The notes under the pieces: generated by a model | The model's database searches: none | Seen by the model: only the letters and a program-made list of their open reading frames with translations | What the model was told of the DNA's origin: nothing | Source of the DNA: Cymbomonas tetramitiformis | Taxonomy: Eukaryota; Chlorophyta; Pyramimonadophyceae; Pyramimonadales; Pyramimonadaceae | NCBI GenBank assembly: GCA_001247695.2 | Contig: LGRX02035185.1 | Coordinates: 112,421 to 176,420, forward strand | Reading direction: 5' to 3' | DNA length: 64,000 nt | Shown: positions 1 to 12,600 of the stretch, one piece after another | How positions within the stretch are numbered: position 1 is the first letter of the stretch | How the letters are laid out: every line of letters starts with the position of its first letter | Translations under genes and position numbers: made by a program

Positions 1-100
1 GATTTTGGGAAACCATTATGACACTTGCCCATGGCATGTAGTACATTATGGCACCACATCACGCTCAAAGCACGCATTTCATTCAAAATTGCGAATGTAA

Positions 101-452
101 GCCAATGCGTGAAATGTTACGAATAGGCCTGTGCTCTATTCAAGCGAGGTTGATGGGCAAGATGTTTCAACAACTTTGCTATTCAACGGTATATTTGAAC
201 CTGGGAGAGTGCTAAGTTGACAGTAGGGAAAGCATATATGTGAGATGGCGCAACAAATTGGCATACGCGCACTGTAATGTACCATACGTAGACCAATGTG
301 TGAAATGTTGCAATAGGTCTGTGCTCTACTCAAGACAGGTTGATTGGCAAGATGTTTCAGCAGCTTTGCTATTCAACAATATATTTAAACATGAGGGATT
401 GCTAAATTGACAGTAGGAAAAATATGCATATGAGGTGGCTCAACAATTTGAT
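101..452. repeat. Two-copy degenerate direct repeat, period about 190 bp
   Basis: Two diverged copies start at about 101 and 291. Each runs from CCAATG(C/T)GTGAAATGTT to a stretch resembling GATGGCGCAACAAATTG. Shared blocks include TGTGCTCTA, GGCAAGATGTTTCA and TTTGCTATTCAAC. The copies differ by many substitutions, so the duplication is old. No gene is convincing between 1 and 1300; the short ORFs there resemble nothing I recognise. Confidence 0.7.
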
Positions 453-1309
453 TGTCACACACGACTGCAGGGGTACCATACGTATCACTTCCACGCCGGC
501 GATAATCACCTGTTGTTGGCACGTGCGCGAGGCGCAGCACGGCGAGGCACATTTGTAGGAGCCATCAAAATATCATCATCTGCAACATCGGCAACTGGGC
601 TGTCAGCAGTTTCCGGCCTCAAAGTACATTTGTCATTGCGGCTCTCAGTGTGCGACATTCCCTGTTCCTTCGCCTGCCACGAAGCAATCACAAGATCAGC
701 TTGGTTGACTCTCGCACTGGAGGCCGGAACTTCGTCATCGCTGCTCTCTTGAGCATCATCTTCTTCATCATTCCCAAACTCTTGGCGAGCATCATCTAAG
801 TATACTCGTTGAGCTCAGTAATGTCCGGTTTCAACTCAGCACGCAATCCGATGTGAGGAACTTTGAATTGGTTGCCACCGTTGTACTAATTGATAATGCT
901 CGCGAACACAACCCGTTGAATCTCGCATGCCATATATGGTCAGGTCAGGTGCACGACCGGTCATGCGTCGCCACTGTTGCCCGCGCTTCAGCTTCACCAC
1001 ACGTCTTCGGACTTGGCCGTGCGAACTGCTGATGCGGCGTCGTACCGCGCCTATGTATGCCAACGGTACCCGCTATCAACCCCCTGTCGAGGACGCGCGT
1101 CGAATACGATGCGCGATCCCCCACCCCCGAAGCAAAGACCCGCTGAAACGCCCTCCCGCGGAGTCCCCCCTCGCCGGTGAAATTCGGGGCGATCAAGGCG
1201 AAATTCGGGCGGTTCGGGGGTCGGGCGGGGGGCGCACCCCCGTCGATACTTAAATACTCACTTACAAAACTATCTTTATTTTACAATTAAAAACATAAAC
1301 CCTCACAGC

Positions 1310-3382
1310 ATCCCGAACAGGCCATGGCAGGATGTCGCGGTGGACTTCGTCACCGGCCTGCCGGTGTCAGAGAGAGGCAATGATGCTTTCGTGGCCTTCA
1401 CCTGCAAGCTGACAAAGATGGTCCACGTTGTGCCGATGAACTTCGGCGACAGCTCCGCAGCTGTGGTGGCCAGAATCTACTTTGACTCGGTGTGGCGCTT
1501 ACATGGCGCGCCTATGAAGATTGTCTCTGATCGTGACCCACGGTTTCAAGATGCTTTCTGGCAGGAACTCATGAGACTGATGGGTGTGAAAGTGGCTCGT
1601 ACCACGCCGTACAACCCTCGGTCTGACGGCCAGGCGGAACACAGCAACAGGGTTATTGAGGACATGCTCAGGTCCTTTGTAGACGCCAATGTGGAGGACT
1701 GGGATTTGTTCACCACTAACGTGGAGTTCGCGATCAATGACTCCAGGAGTGAATCTACTGGCTTCACGCCATTTGAACTGGTGTTCGGGTTCTCGCCGCT
1801 GTCGCAGTTGGACCTTTTCCTGGAGGCCGCACAGTCCACCGCTGGACGACGAACTGGGGGAGTAGGCACCGCACACGAAGTGGCTGTGAAATTTTCGTCG
1901 CAGCTGCGGGACGCCAGACAGCGGTTAGAGCTGGCTCAACAGCGACAGCGCGAACAGTTTGATCGCAGGCACGGGCAGCGGGAGTATGCTGTTGGAGATC
2001 TGGTCTGGATAGAGGCGAAACACCTTACGGAGAAGGTGATGGATCGCTCCATCTGTAGGAAACTGACCAAACGCTGGCATGGACCAGTTCCGGTGACCGA
2101 ACGCTTCTTCAGCGATGTACAGATGGCCATGCCAGAAGCCGACAGAGGAGCTCCAGTAGCCTACCGCCTACGCCTCCCTCCTCACTGGCGGATTCACGAC
2201 GTGTTCGCTCAACATCGCCTCAAACCGTACACCAGCGGACAAGATGCTTTTGCCGCACGCGATCACCTAGCAGTACCTGAAGAGGTGGTAGTGGACGGTC
2301 AGAAGGAAGCACACGTTGAGCGCATTCTTGCACGTCGAGTGCGGTCTGTTCGAGGAAAGGAGGTGGAAGAGTGGAAGGTTCGCTGGACTGGCTACTCCAA
2401 AGCTCACGACCAATGGAGGACGCGTGACAAACTTGAACGCGGAAGTCCACTTCAACAACTTCGTGAATTCGAGCAAGCGAGACTTCACATGGAAGCGCAA
2501 GTACGCGACGAAGCTACTCGGCGACGCGAGCAGCGTGGCCGTCACTCCGCTCAAACCGGAATGACACTGGCCCACCTCATCACTAATCCCTGCGATGAAC
2601 TGGACCAGCTCGAACAGATGGAAGATGATATCCCCCTGCCGTGGGAACGCCAAGAGCGTGTAGAAGATGGGTCGTTGACACTGGTGACAGAGCTGCTGGC
2701 AATACAGGCAAAAACAACCCGCACGCCCAGGATTCTCGTACTTTTCAGCGGTACTGGCTCAGTAGAGAGGGAATTCCTAAATTGCTTCCCCTCCGCTTCA
2801 GTAGTGACCCTCGACTCCGGGCATATCTGGCAACCCACTCATGTGTGTGACATCCTGCAATGGGACTACAGACAATACCCGCCTGGATTCTTCGATGTTG
2901 TTTGGGCAAGTCCCCCCTGCAGGCAGTACAGTCAAGCGCGCACCACTGGTGGACCCCCTGACCTTCCCCAGGCTGACAAAATCGTACGACGAGCATTGCA
3001 GATCATTGACTACCTGGAGCCAAAACATTGGTTCATGGAAAACCCCAGAGGTCGCTTCCCTAACGCGCTACGGCTTCGCCCTATGATGCGCCAGCTTCCC
3101 CCACCGCTGGTGTGTACTTACTGCATGTACGGTACTCAGTACATGAAACCCACCTGTATATGGACGAACTCAGCACCACCCTCGCCCCTGCTACGCTGTA
3201 CTACTTCAACACCGTGTGCGTGCAGATGGGCAACCGGTGCTCACCCAGAGACTGCTCAGCTTGGACCTCACCCGCAGCAGACTGGAGCAGGTCGATCTGC
3301 AAGTGTATATCCCGTGCCAGCACTCCTGCTACGACAACTTTTCCGACATTTACGCCTCCGCAACACTGAAGACCCGCTTTAG
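1310..3382 (+). CDS. Ty3/gypsy pol C-terminus: integrase, chromodomain, cytosine-5 methyltransferase-like domain
   Basis: This is one uninterrupted frame of about 690 codons, with no initiator because the 5' end is lost. The first 170 residues are the integrase catalytic core, with DFVTGLP, SDRDPRF, TPYNPRSDGQAEH and NRVIEDML supplying the D, D and E positions. A C-terminal integrase region follows, then a chromodomain at about 2305-2470 (HVERILARRVRS, EWKVRWTGYSKAHDQW). From about 2725 the chain reads as a C5 DNA methyltransferase. It has motif I LFSGTGSVE, motif IV SPPCRQYSQ with the catalytic Cys, ENPRG at the motif VI position, and YMKPTCIWTN and HPETAQLGP towards the end. Cytosine methyltransferases captured by algal and dinoflagellate retrotransposons are known; this appears to be a gypsy example. 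The enzymatic signatures look intact although the element is truncated. Confidence 0.85.
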   Translation: MPNRPWQDVAVDFVTGLPVSERGNDAFVAFTCKLTKMVHVVPMNFGDSSAAVVARIYFDSVWRLHGAPMKIVSDRDPRFQDAFWQELMRLMGVKVARTTPYNPRSDGQAEHSNRVIEDMLRSFVDANVEDWDLFTTNVEFAINDSRSESTGFTPFELVFGFSPLSQLDLFLEAAQSTAGRRTGGVGTAHEVAVKFSSQLRDARQRLELAQQRQREQFDRRHGQREYAVGDLVWIEAKHLTEKVMDRSICRKLTKRWHGPVPVTERFFSDVQMAMPEADRGAPVAYRLRLPPHWRIHDVFAQHRLKPYTSGQDAFAARDHLAVPEEVVVDGQKEAHVERILARRVRSVRGKEVEEWKVRWTGYSKAHDQWRTRDKLERGSPLQQLREFEQARLHMEAQVRDEATRRREQRGRHSAQTGMTLAHLITNPCDELDQLEQMEDDIPLPWERQERVEDGSLTLVTELLAIQAKTTRTPRILVLFSGTGSVEREFLNCFPSASVVTLDSGHIWQPTHVCDILQWDYRQYPPGFFDVVWASPPCRQYSQARTTGGPPDLPQADKIVRRALQIIDYLEPKHWFMENPRGRFPNALRLRPMMRQLPPPLVCTYCMYGTQYMKPTCIWTNSAPPSPLLRCTTSTPCACRWATGAHPETAQLGPHPQQTGAGRSASVYPVPALLLRQLFRHLRLRNTEDPL

Positions 3383-3556
3383 ATTCCAAGTGGCACCCTT
3401 CTTCTTGAAAGTGGTGCCCTGGTAGCGGCAGGCAAACTATGCTCGAAGAGGGACCAGAGAACCTAAGAACTGGAAACAACAAGGAACCAGAAAACCTAAG
3501 AACTGGAACTTAGATGGGTACCTTAGCGGAGTGATCCCAGGAGGTAGACCACTCCT

Positions 3557-3569
3557 AAGGGGGGGAGAG
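3557..3569 (+). other. Polypurine tract before the 3' LTR
   Basis: AAGGGGGGGAGAG directly precedes TTGTGCCCGG. In LTR elements the polypurine tract primes plus-strand synthesis and abuts the 3' LTR, which starts with TG. Position and composition fit; the LTR itself has no second copy in the window for comparison. Confidence 0.5.
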
Positions 3570-3629
3570 TTGTGCCCGGAGGCACAGCGTGAGCCGATAT
3601 GCCTATGCGTCCGTATGTGTGTCATCGGG

Positions 3630-3970
3630 GGTAATCTGGGATTGGCACGATGACAGTGAAATTGGGCTTGAAATCACGATGAGAATGAATACCAGATGTC
3701 CGGGGTATGACAGTATGACACTATGACACTATGACAGTATGACAGTATGACACTATAGTAGTATGACAGTACTGTGGGGGGTGTCATCGTGGAACTCAGT
3801 CAGACCCTCGAAGAATGGTCAGATTCGCATCGGGGTTGAAAAGACAATGAAATCGAATATCAGATATTAAGGTTATGACAGTATGACAGTATGACGCTAT
3901 GACAGTATGACAGTATGACAGTACAGTAGTATGACAGTACTGTGGGGCAGTCATCGTGTCAGCCTGTCGG
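3630..3970. repeat. Duplicated block of TATGACAG/TATGACAC short tandem repeats
   Basis: Two related blocks at about 3715-3775 and 3870-3940 are built from (TATGACAG/TATGACAC)n. Each ends in GTAGTATGACAGTACTGTGGGG followed by a GTCATCGTG motif. Flanking sequence is also partly shared, so a unit of about 150-160 bp was duplicated. It lies in the presumed LTR of the gypsy element. Confidence 0.75.
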
Positions 3971-4275
3971 CATAACATCTGAATCGAGAATGATGAATCG
4001 GAATTAGAAATGAGATCGGATCGGGAACTGAACGTTGAGCCGAAGTGTGACATCGGCTCTCGAGTGGTTGACCCTGCAACCTGAGTGACGAGTGAATAAG
4101 TAGAGCACTTGAGAAGTGTTTAGCCTTCAGAACTCGGAACCGAATTATCGTTTGTACCTCAATCTGGCCCTGATCCAGTATATTATAAAATCCGAATTGT
4201 GTACCTTTGCACGTTCAATCAAAAACATATTTCCGAGCATCTGTCGTAGTGCCCCAGGCACACGCGCCGTGAACG

Positions 4276-4556
4276 CAGGCTCGCGGTTTTGGAAGGTCGC
4301 CAATGCGCACATCATAGGGGCTATTACCGTCAAAATAGTCGCAACTTGTTATGAATTGAAGGCACGCAACCCGGTTTTTTGTTATATGCATGCGCACGAT
4401 ATCCACTAGGCAATGTTAATTAGTCCACGTTGCAAACTCAGGCTCGGTTACGGAAGATCGTCAATGCGCCGACTGTAAAGGCTAGTAGCGTCAAAATACT
4501 CGCAACTTGTTATGAATCGAAGGCATGCAACCCGGTTTTTGTATCTATGCACGGTA
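4276..4556. repeat. Degenerate direct repeat, two copies of about 125 bp
   Basis: 4276-4405 and 4438-4556 share the order CAGGCTCG, GTCAATGCGC-like, GTCAAAATA, TCGCAACTTGTTATGAAT, GAAGGCA and GCAACCCGGTTTTT. The copies have diverged by substitutions and small indels. Otherwise 4000-6900 shows no gene I can support: it holds short ORFs without recognisable domains and a (GA)n microsatellite at about 6070-6087. Confidence 0.7.
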
Positions 4557-6909
4557 TCGCATCAAAATTGTGCAAATCCTTAACACTGGTTTATCACTGT
4601 GGCTAGAGAAAGTTGGCTTCTGTATCCGCTATAGCAAGCTCGATTAATTTTTAAACAGCAATTTGAAACTTGGAGGGGGTTGGGAAGAGCCATTAAAGTC
4701 ATTCAATTAAAAATAAATCCAAGAAAAATCCGTTTGCTATTTTTTTACTATTTTTTTAAATCCGTTATAATCTGAGCATATCTGGGTCGCGGATGTAGTC
4801 ATATTGAATTACCGATGTTTGGATAATTGTCACTACAGGCAACAGCGCCCCATACAGTTGGGCATACCATTCAAATGAAGACTGTCATGGCTATACCAAT
4901 TGGACGGACGACAACTGGTGGTGATGGTAATCGTGCATCTGCGGCGTTGATTCGCCCACACCAATGAAAAACCGTCGAAGTATATCTTGGAGAAGCACAT
5001 CCGTCTGAGTACATTCAGACATCTTTGTTCTTTGTGTGGGATAAGTGTGAAAAATCCACAAGTTGTTTTTGTATTCACTACATATGACTTGTGTACCCAG
5101 TCCACGTCGTGTGACACTGCACATATCACGTTTTCTACTTAAGAAATATGTGTCATCGGCCTTCCGCGAATGTGTCACTGGCCAGGATATCCTTTCGAAG
5201 GAGTGATCCACGACGAAGCATGTGTGGCATTGCGCAGCTTAAAATATGGTAGACATGCTGGGCGATTTCCTGACTTAGAATCGTTGCATTGGTTAGTTGA
5301 TCGCTTATCTTATTCGATCGGACACTCGGCGACAAATGAGTTTTGTCGAAAATCATGCAATACGTATCGCCCTCTCAACAGTGGCATAGTGCGCGTGCTA
5401 TCAAACGAAGTCCATGATGGAGACCTCCCTGCCTCCTTGAACAGGCCACAAGGACTTATCATTCGGGTAACAATCATACCGTGATTGGAAACGTGGCGAC
5501 GACGGTGACATCGTACACTATGGCGTCAACTCACACGGCCGCCGAGTCGTAGTCGAACAGGAGATGGATGTGGAGGCTGTAATGATGGCGTGTTGTGTCG
5601 CGGAGATCGGAAACACGGAGGCGACGGATCAAGCCTTCCCAATAGTTTAAGACGACCGAAGCGCTCGAAGCGGATCAGCCGGAAGTGTTAAGCGTGCTGA
5701 GAGCACAAGGCGCAGGTTGCAACGACGGCGTTGGGGAATCTTGATGGTGGGCGGAAGAATGATCCGGGTTCGCGATGCAGGAATCACAAGAAATGAGGCA
5801 ATCCCGGAGATTCCTGGGGTAGCGCGAATTCGATGTGATTGGGAAGAATGTGGCAACGATCAACGCACGCGAAGCGAATTTGCGACGTGAATTTTGAAGG
5901 TTATGGCGGGTTGGAATCGGTACGTAATCGGTGTAGAAGTCGTAACACGATCTATGATGCCAGTTGAAAATTGTGCACTGTTTTGATAGTACTCTATGAT
6001 TAGTACATCCAATAGTTATACAAAACTTAGCTCCCACTTTTACGTGGGTTAATTTTAAGAGCGTATAACGAGAGAGAGAGAGAGAGAACGCGCAGTAGCA
6101 GCAGCAGACCTCTCGTATCCTCATTATCAAGGATACACTGTCTAACCGTCACAAACCATCTCTTATTGTGCTCTGCATTTGTCACATCTGGCGCAGTGTC
6201 AGTCTCACTGTCACATCATTGCACTCCGACTGTCGTGTACTGACAATTACTACGGTATTATCCTTTGGTAAGTTCTGTGATGGCATATCGTGTCATATTT
6301 TCATAATATCATTGTATATGTCATCATACATGCATATACTGTCACGCGCAGTGTGCTACGTGATGCCCTATCTCGAAAGTATGGGGCGGTTTCAGACGGT
6401 CCTGTCGTTATGTACGACTTGCAGCACGCTTGCATATTTGCTCGAATTGCATATTGAGGCGCCTGCTTGGCAGTATAAATATGTGACAAATAAAATCAGA
6501 GGCGAAAGCCAAATCCTCAACGCTTTTTGAAAGAGTAAAAGAATAAAAGAATGAATACTAAGATGTAAATGTATAGGCATGCAAGCAACAGATAGCCATT
6601 GACCTCTTATGCTACTTGGAGGGTTGGGGCATTCGCCAAAGTCGCTAATCCCGTGACCACTCACCAGAAGATCCCAATGCCTCATTCCCAGAACAAGGGA
6701 ACATCTGGCACGTCCCCGGAACAAGCAGCAAAAACTGCCACCTTCGCAGCTTGGAATAAAAGCGACGACAACTTTCAATAGCGACAACTTCGAATTTTGA
6801 GTAGAAGGATCCGTCCTATCAATATGTACGACCCTGCACCTGCACAGAGCCCCGTTTCGTGCAAAAGTCACTTCATACGCTGAGCTTTTAGGTCTGCGAC
6901 GCCTGCATA

Positions 6910-9636
6910 CTATGTTAATTGCACACTCTGCATTCGCTGACATATCAATGTGGCACTCCCATTCGAAACCAAACGTACGTGGTGGCCAATGCGCGTGCAG
7001 TAACCTCGGCTCCTGCAGCAACTTATGTGCCTAGCGAGTAGATAAATGCAGGCGGATGCTGGCAGGCGCTCAAAATTGGAGTTACTTGCACAATCCCGCA
7101 TCAGGATGCCACAAGGAGCTTGGCGCTGGCTTGCCTGGTCATCCAGAACCGAGACAATTGTGGAGTCCGATGCCAATGCTTCTGACGGCTGGTAGTGCTC
7201 GTCATCTGTGATATCAGCCTGACTCGTCTGGTTGGCAAAGCGGACGAAAACCTGCTCGAGCGTGGTCTGGCTCACGGAATAGTCCTCAAATAAGTTTTCT
7301 TCACCTGGCGGCAAAACCCAACAAGGGCTGAGGACGAGCCGCAAGTACTGCCCCGATGAAAGCCATGTGCTAGCTCTATGTTTGCGCGCATGCGCATAGC
7401 ATGAGCTGCAGAGTCCCTGAGAGCCATAGGAGGGCTCTGCGGCGCACTGTCAAAGAGGGGGCGCGAGCAGACGTGGAGTCTCCAGGCGGGAAGTCACGGA
7501 GGGATAGGAGAGAGCGGAAGGCTTCGGAGTCACTCGGGAAGAGTTAGCAGGTCTAGTGTCTTGGGCGGGGAAGTCGAATCGGGGATGCATAGTGGGGTCT
7601 CAGGGGCCGGAGTCATAGGATGGCCTGGCAAGTGTGAGCCCTTTGGGGCTGGATTCGGAGGAGAGCAGGTCTCGGGTCCCGGGTCTCGGGGGCTGGAGTC
7701 AAAGCAGGGATGGGTATGTCTGGTATATTTGGGCATACGAGCGCGTTCTATGACGGAGAAGAGCTTCGACAGGTGCACGGCCGCCGTGGTGCGGTACTTC
7801 AGTTGGGTTTCGTGACGCTCTGCCAGCTGTGCGCCCGTGATATGGGCTGACACAAAGTCGTGCACCTTTCCTGCCTACACCGCCCGTCCCCTCGTCCAAT
7901 GGGTAGGGCATTGCCGCTGTAAGTTGATTGCCAGCCCGCAGCAATATGCGCAATCACACACCACAGACTGAGTGGTGCAGGGCATGCCATCAATAGCTAG
8001 CCGGACCAATACTCCCCAGGAGAGAAGAAGCAACCGCAGGATGGTGCCACACCCCCATGGTTGACAGCACGGCCTGTAAGAGCACATACACCAAACGGCA
8101 CCAGGTACATCGAGCTAGGCCACCCCTCCAACAAGCCGACGGCTGAAGGAAGCATGCAACAACAGGGCGGAGCCGTGGCATACACATATGCACACCAAAC
8201 AGCGTGAGATGCGCCGACTGACGCTAGCCCAGCACCAGCCCAGTGGATGGGACAAGGATGAAGGAACAGAGCGGGGCCGTGCCAAGATACCGCACAGCAC
8301 ACACTTAGACACGGAAAGAACAGCAGCATAGATGAGAGCATGCCTAGCTATAGGTACGAGACACTGCTAGGTGCGCCACACGTGATGCATCAACACCCGA
8401 GCAACGCGGAGTTAGCGCGTTTCGTTGGCATGCCCCCCGGCGGTTCACTGCTGGTCAGTAAAGGTGCATTGCAAGTATCGCCGGCATGGGTGATGAAGGG
8501 AAGCAGAAACCAAATGCGGTCACCGCGGTGCTCCGCGCACAAATCAAGGGAAGACAGATTATGGCTGTCGTTACCTCCTGCCTCTGCTTGAAGCAAAGGC
8601 AGACGCGTCTGCCACGTTCCTCAAAAGGCACTACCCGCCAGACCACATTCCATCACCTACGTCTACTAGGCGGTTGTCACGATCAAAACCAACAGGCAAA
8701 TGATGGTCCATTTGCAACGCCCTAAATGTCACCACACACAAGTGCTGGACCGTTTGCAACGCCTAAATGTCACCACACACAAGTGCTGGACCATTTGCAA
8801 CGCCTAAATGTCACACACAAGTGCTGGACCGTTGCAACGCCCTAAATTTCACCACGCACAAGTGCTGGACCGTTTGCAACGCCCTAAATGTCACCACACA
8901 CAAGTGCTGGACCATTTGCAACGCCCTAAATGTCACCACACACAAGTGCTGGACCATTTGCAACGCCCTAAATGTCACCATACACAAGTGCTGGACCGTT
9001 TGCAGCGCCCTAAATGTCACCACGCACAAGTACTGGACCATTCGCAACGCCCTAAATGTCACCATACACAAGTACTGGACCGTTTGCAACGCCCTAAATG
9101 TCACCGCACACAAGTACCGTCAAATGACAGCATGGATAACAACATGGCCCGTAAGCATGAATCACTGCCGAGTGTGCAACATCGCGTACCAACATCCGGG
9201 CTACAGAGTAAGCATATGCTCTAGTGGCACTCCCCCCGGCGGCGCACATAGCGTGTACAGCACGTGTTGCCGGCACAGATGAACTGAAACGAAACGGAAG
9301 GCGCCATGCCAACATCCAGAGATAACATGGAGTATCAATGCAACCAACCCGCGCTTCTCCATGCACGGAACAAACCAAAGCCGACGAGTCTGCGAGGTCA
9401 ACAAAAGAGGCAGTACCCGCCGGTAAGTTACCACAGCAGTAGCCGCATCTGATCACCAACCTCCACCAATGGGCCACCGCCGTTCACAACGAAGTTTGGT
9501 GCTGCGCAAACAGCCTCTCTCTAACAGACGAGGTCTCAGCAACACGCTTCAGCTGTGTTTGCAGATGGAGACGCACCTGATGCGGCGCAAATCGGAAGTC
9601 CACGAGATAGCCTTCATTGAACCGGTGCTTGAGGTG
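6910..9636 (-). CDS. ABCA C-terminal exons (9636-9577, 7865-7739, 7304-6910)
   Basis: 9636-9577 encodes [20 protein letters not shown]. 7865-7739 encodes [20 protein letters not shown] and [12 protein letters not shown]. 7304-6910 encodes [19 protein letters not shown], the canonical end of ABCA NBD2, then a 100-residue tail with no known domain and a stop at 6910-6912. Phases 0, 1 and 1 agree across the joins. The intron between the first two exons holds a 42-bp minisatellite. The tail is less certain than the conserved part. Confidence 0.85.
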
Positions 9637-12600
9637 CTGTGTAGGTGTGACGGCGCTTCCCGCACCCCCGCAGTCCTCCCATCCGTCGGCAGCCGGGGTT
9701 AGGCCAAGGGGCAAGGGTGGTTCCGGGTACAATACAGACACAGGGGCAGTGGTGACGACCGATGCTTGATTGAGGTAGGAGGCACAAGGCTTAGAATCTG
9801 TGAGGCATACCGCGAGGGCTGAAGGGTTACGGGCAACTCGTGGTGACAGAATGGCGTGGCAAGCAGGGCGTGATGACAGGATGACGTGGGGAGCAGGGCG
9901 TGATGACAGGATGGCATGGGGAGCGGGGCCTGATGACAGGATGGCGTGGGGAGCATGGCGTGATGATAGGATGACGTGGGGAGTGGGGCGTGATGATAGG
10001 ATGACGTGGGGAGCAGGGCGTGATGACAGGATGACGTGGGGAGCAGGGCGTGATGACAGGATGACGTGGGGAGCAGGGGCGTGATGACAGGATGGCATGG
10101 GGAGCGGGGCCTGATGACAGGATGACGTGGGGAGTGGGGCGTGATGACAGGATGACGTGGGGAGCGGGCGTGATGACAGGATGACGTGGGGAGCAGGGCG
10201 TGATGATAGCATGACGTGGGGAGCAGGGCGTGATGACAGGATGGCGTGGGGAGCGGGCGTGATGACAGGATGGCGTGGGGACGGGGCGTGATGATAGAAT
10301 GGCATGGGGAGCAGGGGCGTGATGACAGAATGGCATGGGGAGCAGGGCGTGATGACAAGATGGCATGGGGAGCAGGCCGTGATGACAGGAATGGCGTGGG
10401 GAGCAGGCCGTGATGACAAGATGGCATGGGGAGCTGGCCGTGATGACAAGATGGCATGGGGAGCTGGCCGTGATGACAAGATGGCATGGGGAGCAGGCCG
10501 TGATGACAAGATGGCATGGGGAGCTGGCCGTGATGACAAGATGGCATGGGAGAGCAGGCCGTGATGACAGGATGACATGGGGAGCAGGCCGTGATGACAA
10601 GATGGCATGGGGAGCAGGCTGTGATGACCGAGGAGAAGCGCATGGCGAGGGGTACGCATGGGTTGAAGAGCTGGCGGGCAAGGCATGGCGGACCTGGATG
10701 GAGCCGAGGCAGCGGAACTGGCCGGCAACAAGAATGCCAACACGGTTGCACAGCGCCTCGCACTCCTCCATGGAGTGGCTGGTGAGGACCACGCAGCGGT
10801 TCCTCATGGTTGTGCTGATCACGTCCCACATGAAGCGCCGCGCCTCCGGGTCCATGCCCGTTGAGGGCTCGTCCAGCAGAACTATGGGCGGGTCGCCGAC
10901 CAGGGCAATGGCCACCGACAGCTTCCTCTGCACAAACCCCCAAGAAGCTTGCCGTGAGGCCAGGGACGGTGCCGCAAAGCCCGCCTCCGAGCACTGACTG
11001 CGGCGGGTCTCCCGGCCTTGAGGGGGGCAACAGCAGCTTCGAGCACTGACTGCGGCGGGTCTCCCGGCCTTCGGGGGGGCAACAGCAGCTTCGAGCACTG
11101 ACTGCGGGTCTCCCGGCCTTCGGGGGAGCAGCAGCAGCCGAGCACTGACTGCGGCGGGTCTCCCGGCCGTGGGGGGCAACAGCAGCTTCGAGCACTGACT
11201 GCGGCGGGTCTCCGGCCTGCGGGGGGGCAACAACAGCTTCGAGCACTAACTGCGGCGGGTCTCCCGGCCGTGGGGGGGGCAACAGCAGCTTCGAGCACTG
11301 ACTGCGGCGGGGCTCCCGGCCTGCGGGGGGGCAACAGCAGCTTCGAGCACTAATCGCGGTGCTTGCGACTGGCCTGTTCTGGGAACAGCGCGTGACGAGC
11401 AAAAACGCATTTAACCATGTACATGGCACTTGTTTCTATCTATCACTTGGCCTCCCTATCTTGGAATGTTGTGAGAGTGAGCTGAGGTGAGCTCACGGCC
11501 GCTCGGGGGGCAGGCGGGCAAGCGTCGGTTTAAACGAGCAGTCTTTAGTCATGCACCGAGCAAAGGACGCACAGGATTCAGCACGCGGGTGAGGCCCTGC
11601 GGTTTGGGCAGCCAGAGAGAGAGAGAGAGAGAGCCGACGAGAGGACGCAATTTGGCGTGTGGGTGCGCCTTCGCGGCAAGATGGGCACCGAGAACATTTG
11701 TGGTGCCACTAACCTTATTCCCTCCACTGTAGCCCCCTGCCTGACGGTCAGCATATTCAAGCAAATCCATCCGAGCTAAGAGCTGCTGCACCTCGTCTGC
11801 TCAGGCACCCGCCTCCCCACTGCTTTAGTCTCACGTGCTAAACTCGTGAGGGCATGACCAAAGCCATCTTCAGCTCTATGGCATGACATGCGGGCGCTCT
11901 TCACACACGCTAGCTAGCTCACTTGCCTCCCAGTCCTCTTATTTCTCCGAGCCACGAGGCCGAGCGCAACCTGCTGGGTCGTGGCCAGGCTCCAGCCGGG
12001 AGCAGAGCGCCGCGCAGGTCCGTGCAGAGCGTGCTAGAGCGCAGCGCCACGCAGGTCCGTATCGAGCACGCTCGCCGTCATCAGCGGGGCTCTGAATCCA
12101 CCGGAACTGATCTCGCCGCGAAACAATCCTGTACCAGGAGGTGCTTGAGGCAAGTGGACATTCGCCCAGGGATGTTGGCAGAAGGCGGAGCCCCGGGGTC
12201 GCCGTTGATGCGAGGTGAACCAAAAGGACACCGTTGATGCGAGGCAGAGCGCAGGGGTTCTGCCGTTGATGCGAGACGGAGCGCAGGGGCTCTGCCGTTG
12301 ATGCGAGGCGGAGCGCAGGGGCTCTGCCGTTGATGCTAGGCGGAGCGCAGGGGCTCTGCCGTTGATGCGAGGCGGAGCGCAGGGGCTCTGCCGTTGATGC
12401 GAGGCGGAGCGCAGGGGCTCTGCCGTTGATGCTAGGCGGAGCGCAGGGGCTCTGCCGTTGATGCGAGGCGGAGCGCAGGGGCTCTGCCGTTGATGCGAGG
12501 CGGAGCGCAGGGGCTCTGCCGTTGATGCGAGGCGGAGCGCAGGGGCTTTACCGTTGATGCGGTCAGGCGGCACGCCGCGCAAGAGGGCGTAGAAGTATAG

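Larger units (their letters stand above)
1310..3995 (+). mobile_element. Truncated Ty3/gypsy-type LTR retrotransposon, 3' portion
   Basis: Pol homology starts abruptly at about 1310, at the usual IP-RPWQDV-DF entry of the integrase core. Gag, protease, reverse transcriptase, RNase H and the zinc-binding start of integrase are missing. The coding part ends at 3382. A purine tract AAGGGGGGGAGAG lies at 3557-3569, followed at 3571 by TGTGCCCGG, the expected start of a 3' LTR. The LTR end is not certain, and the tandem TATGACAG tracts appear to lie within it. The 5' truncation suggests a dead copy. Confidence 0.7.

Noticed and set aside
435..1253. Short plus-strand ORFs upstream of the gypsy fragment
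   Set aside because: No domain, no good codon pattern and overlapping ORFs on both strands; likely chance.
3112..3369. Frameshift in the gypsy methyltransferase
   Set aside because: The main frame continues through KPTCIWTN to HPETAQLGP and a plausible C-terminus, so no frameshift is needed; the overlapping ORF is a shadow.
8705..9115. CRISPR-like array
   Set aside because: The whole 42-bp unit is conserved with no unique spacers, and the setting is a eukaryotic intron.
9484..11429. Long open frames over the 30-bp and 51-bp arrays (Pro/Ser/His-rich)
   Set aside because: They arise because unit lengths are multiples of three; the real coding parts are short exons with ABCA motifs, and the repeat is intronic.
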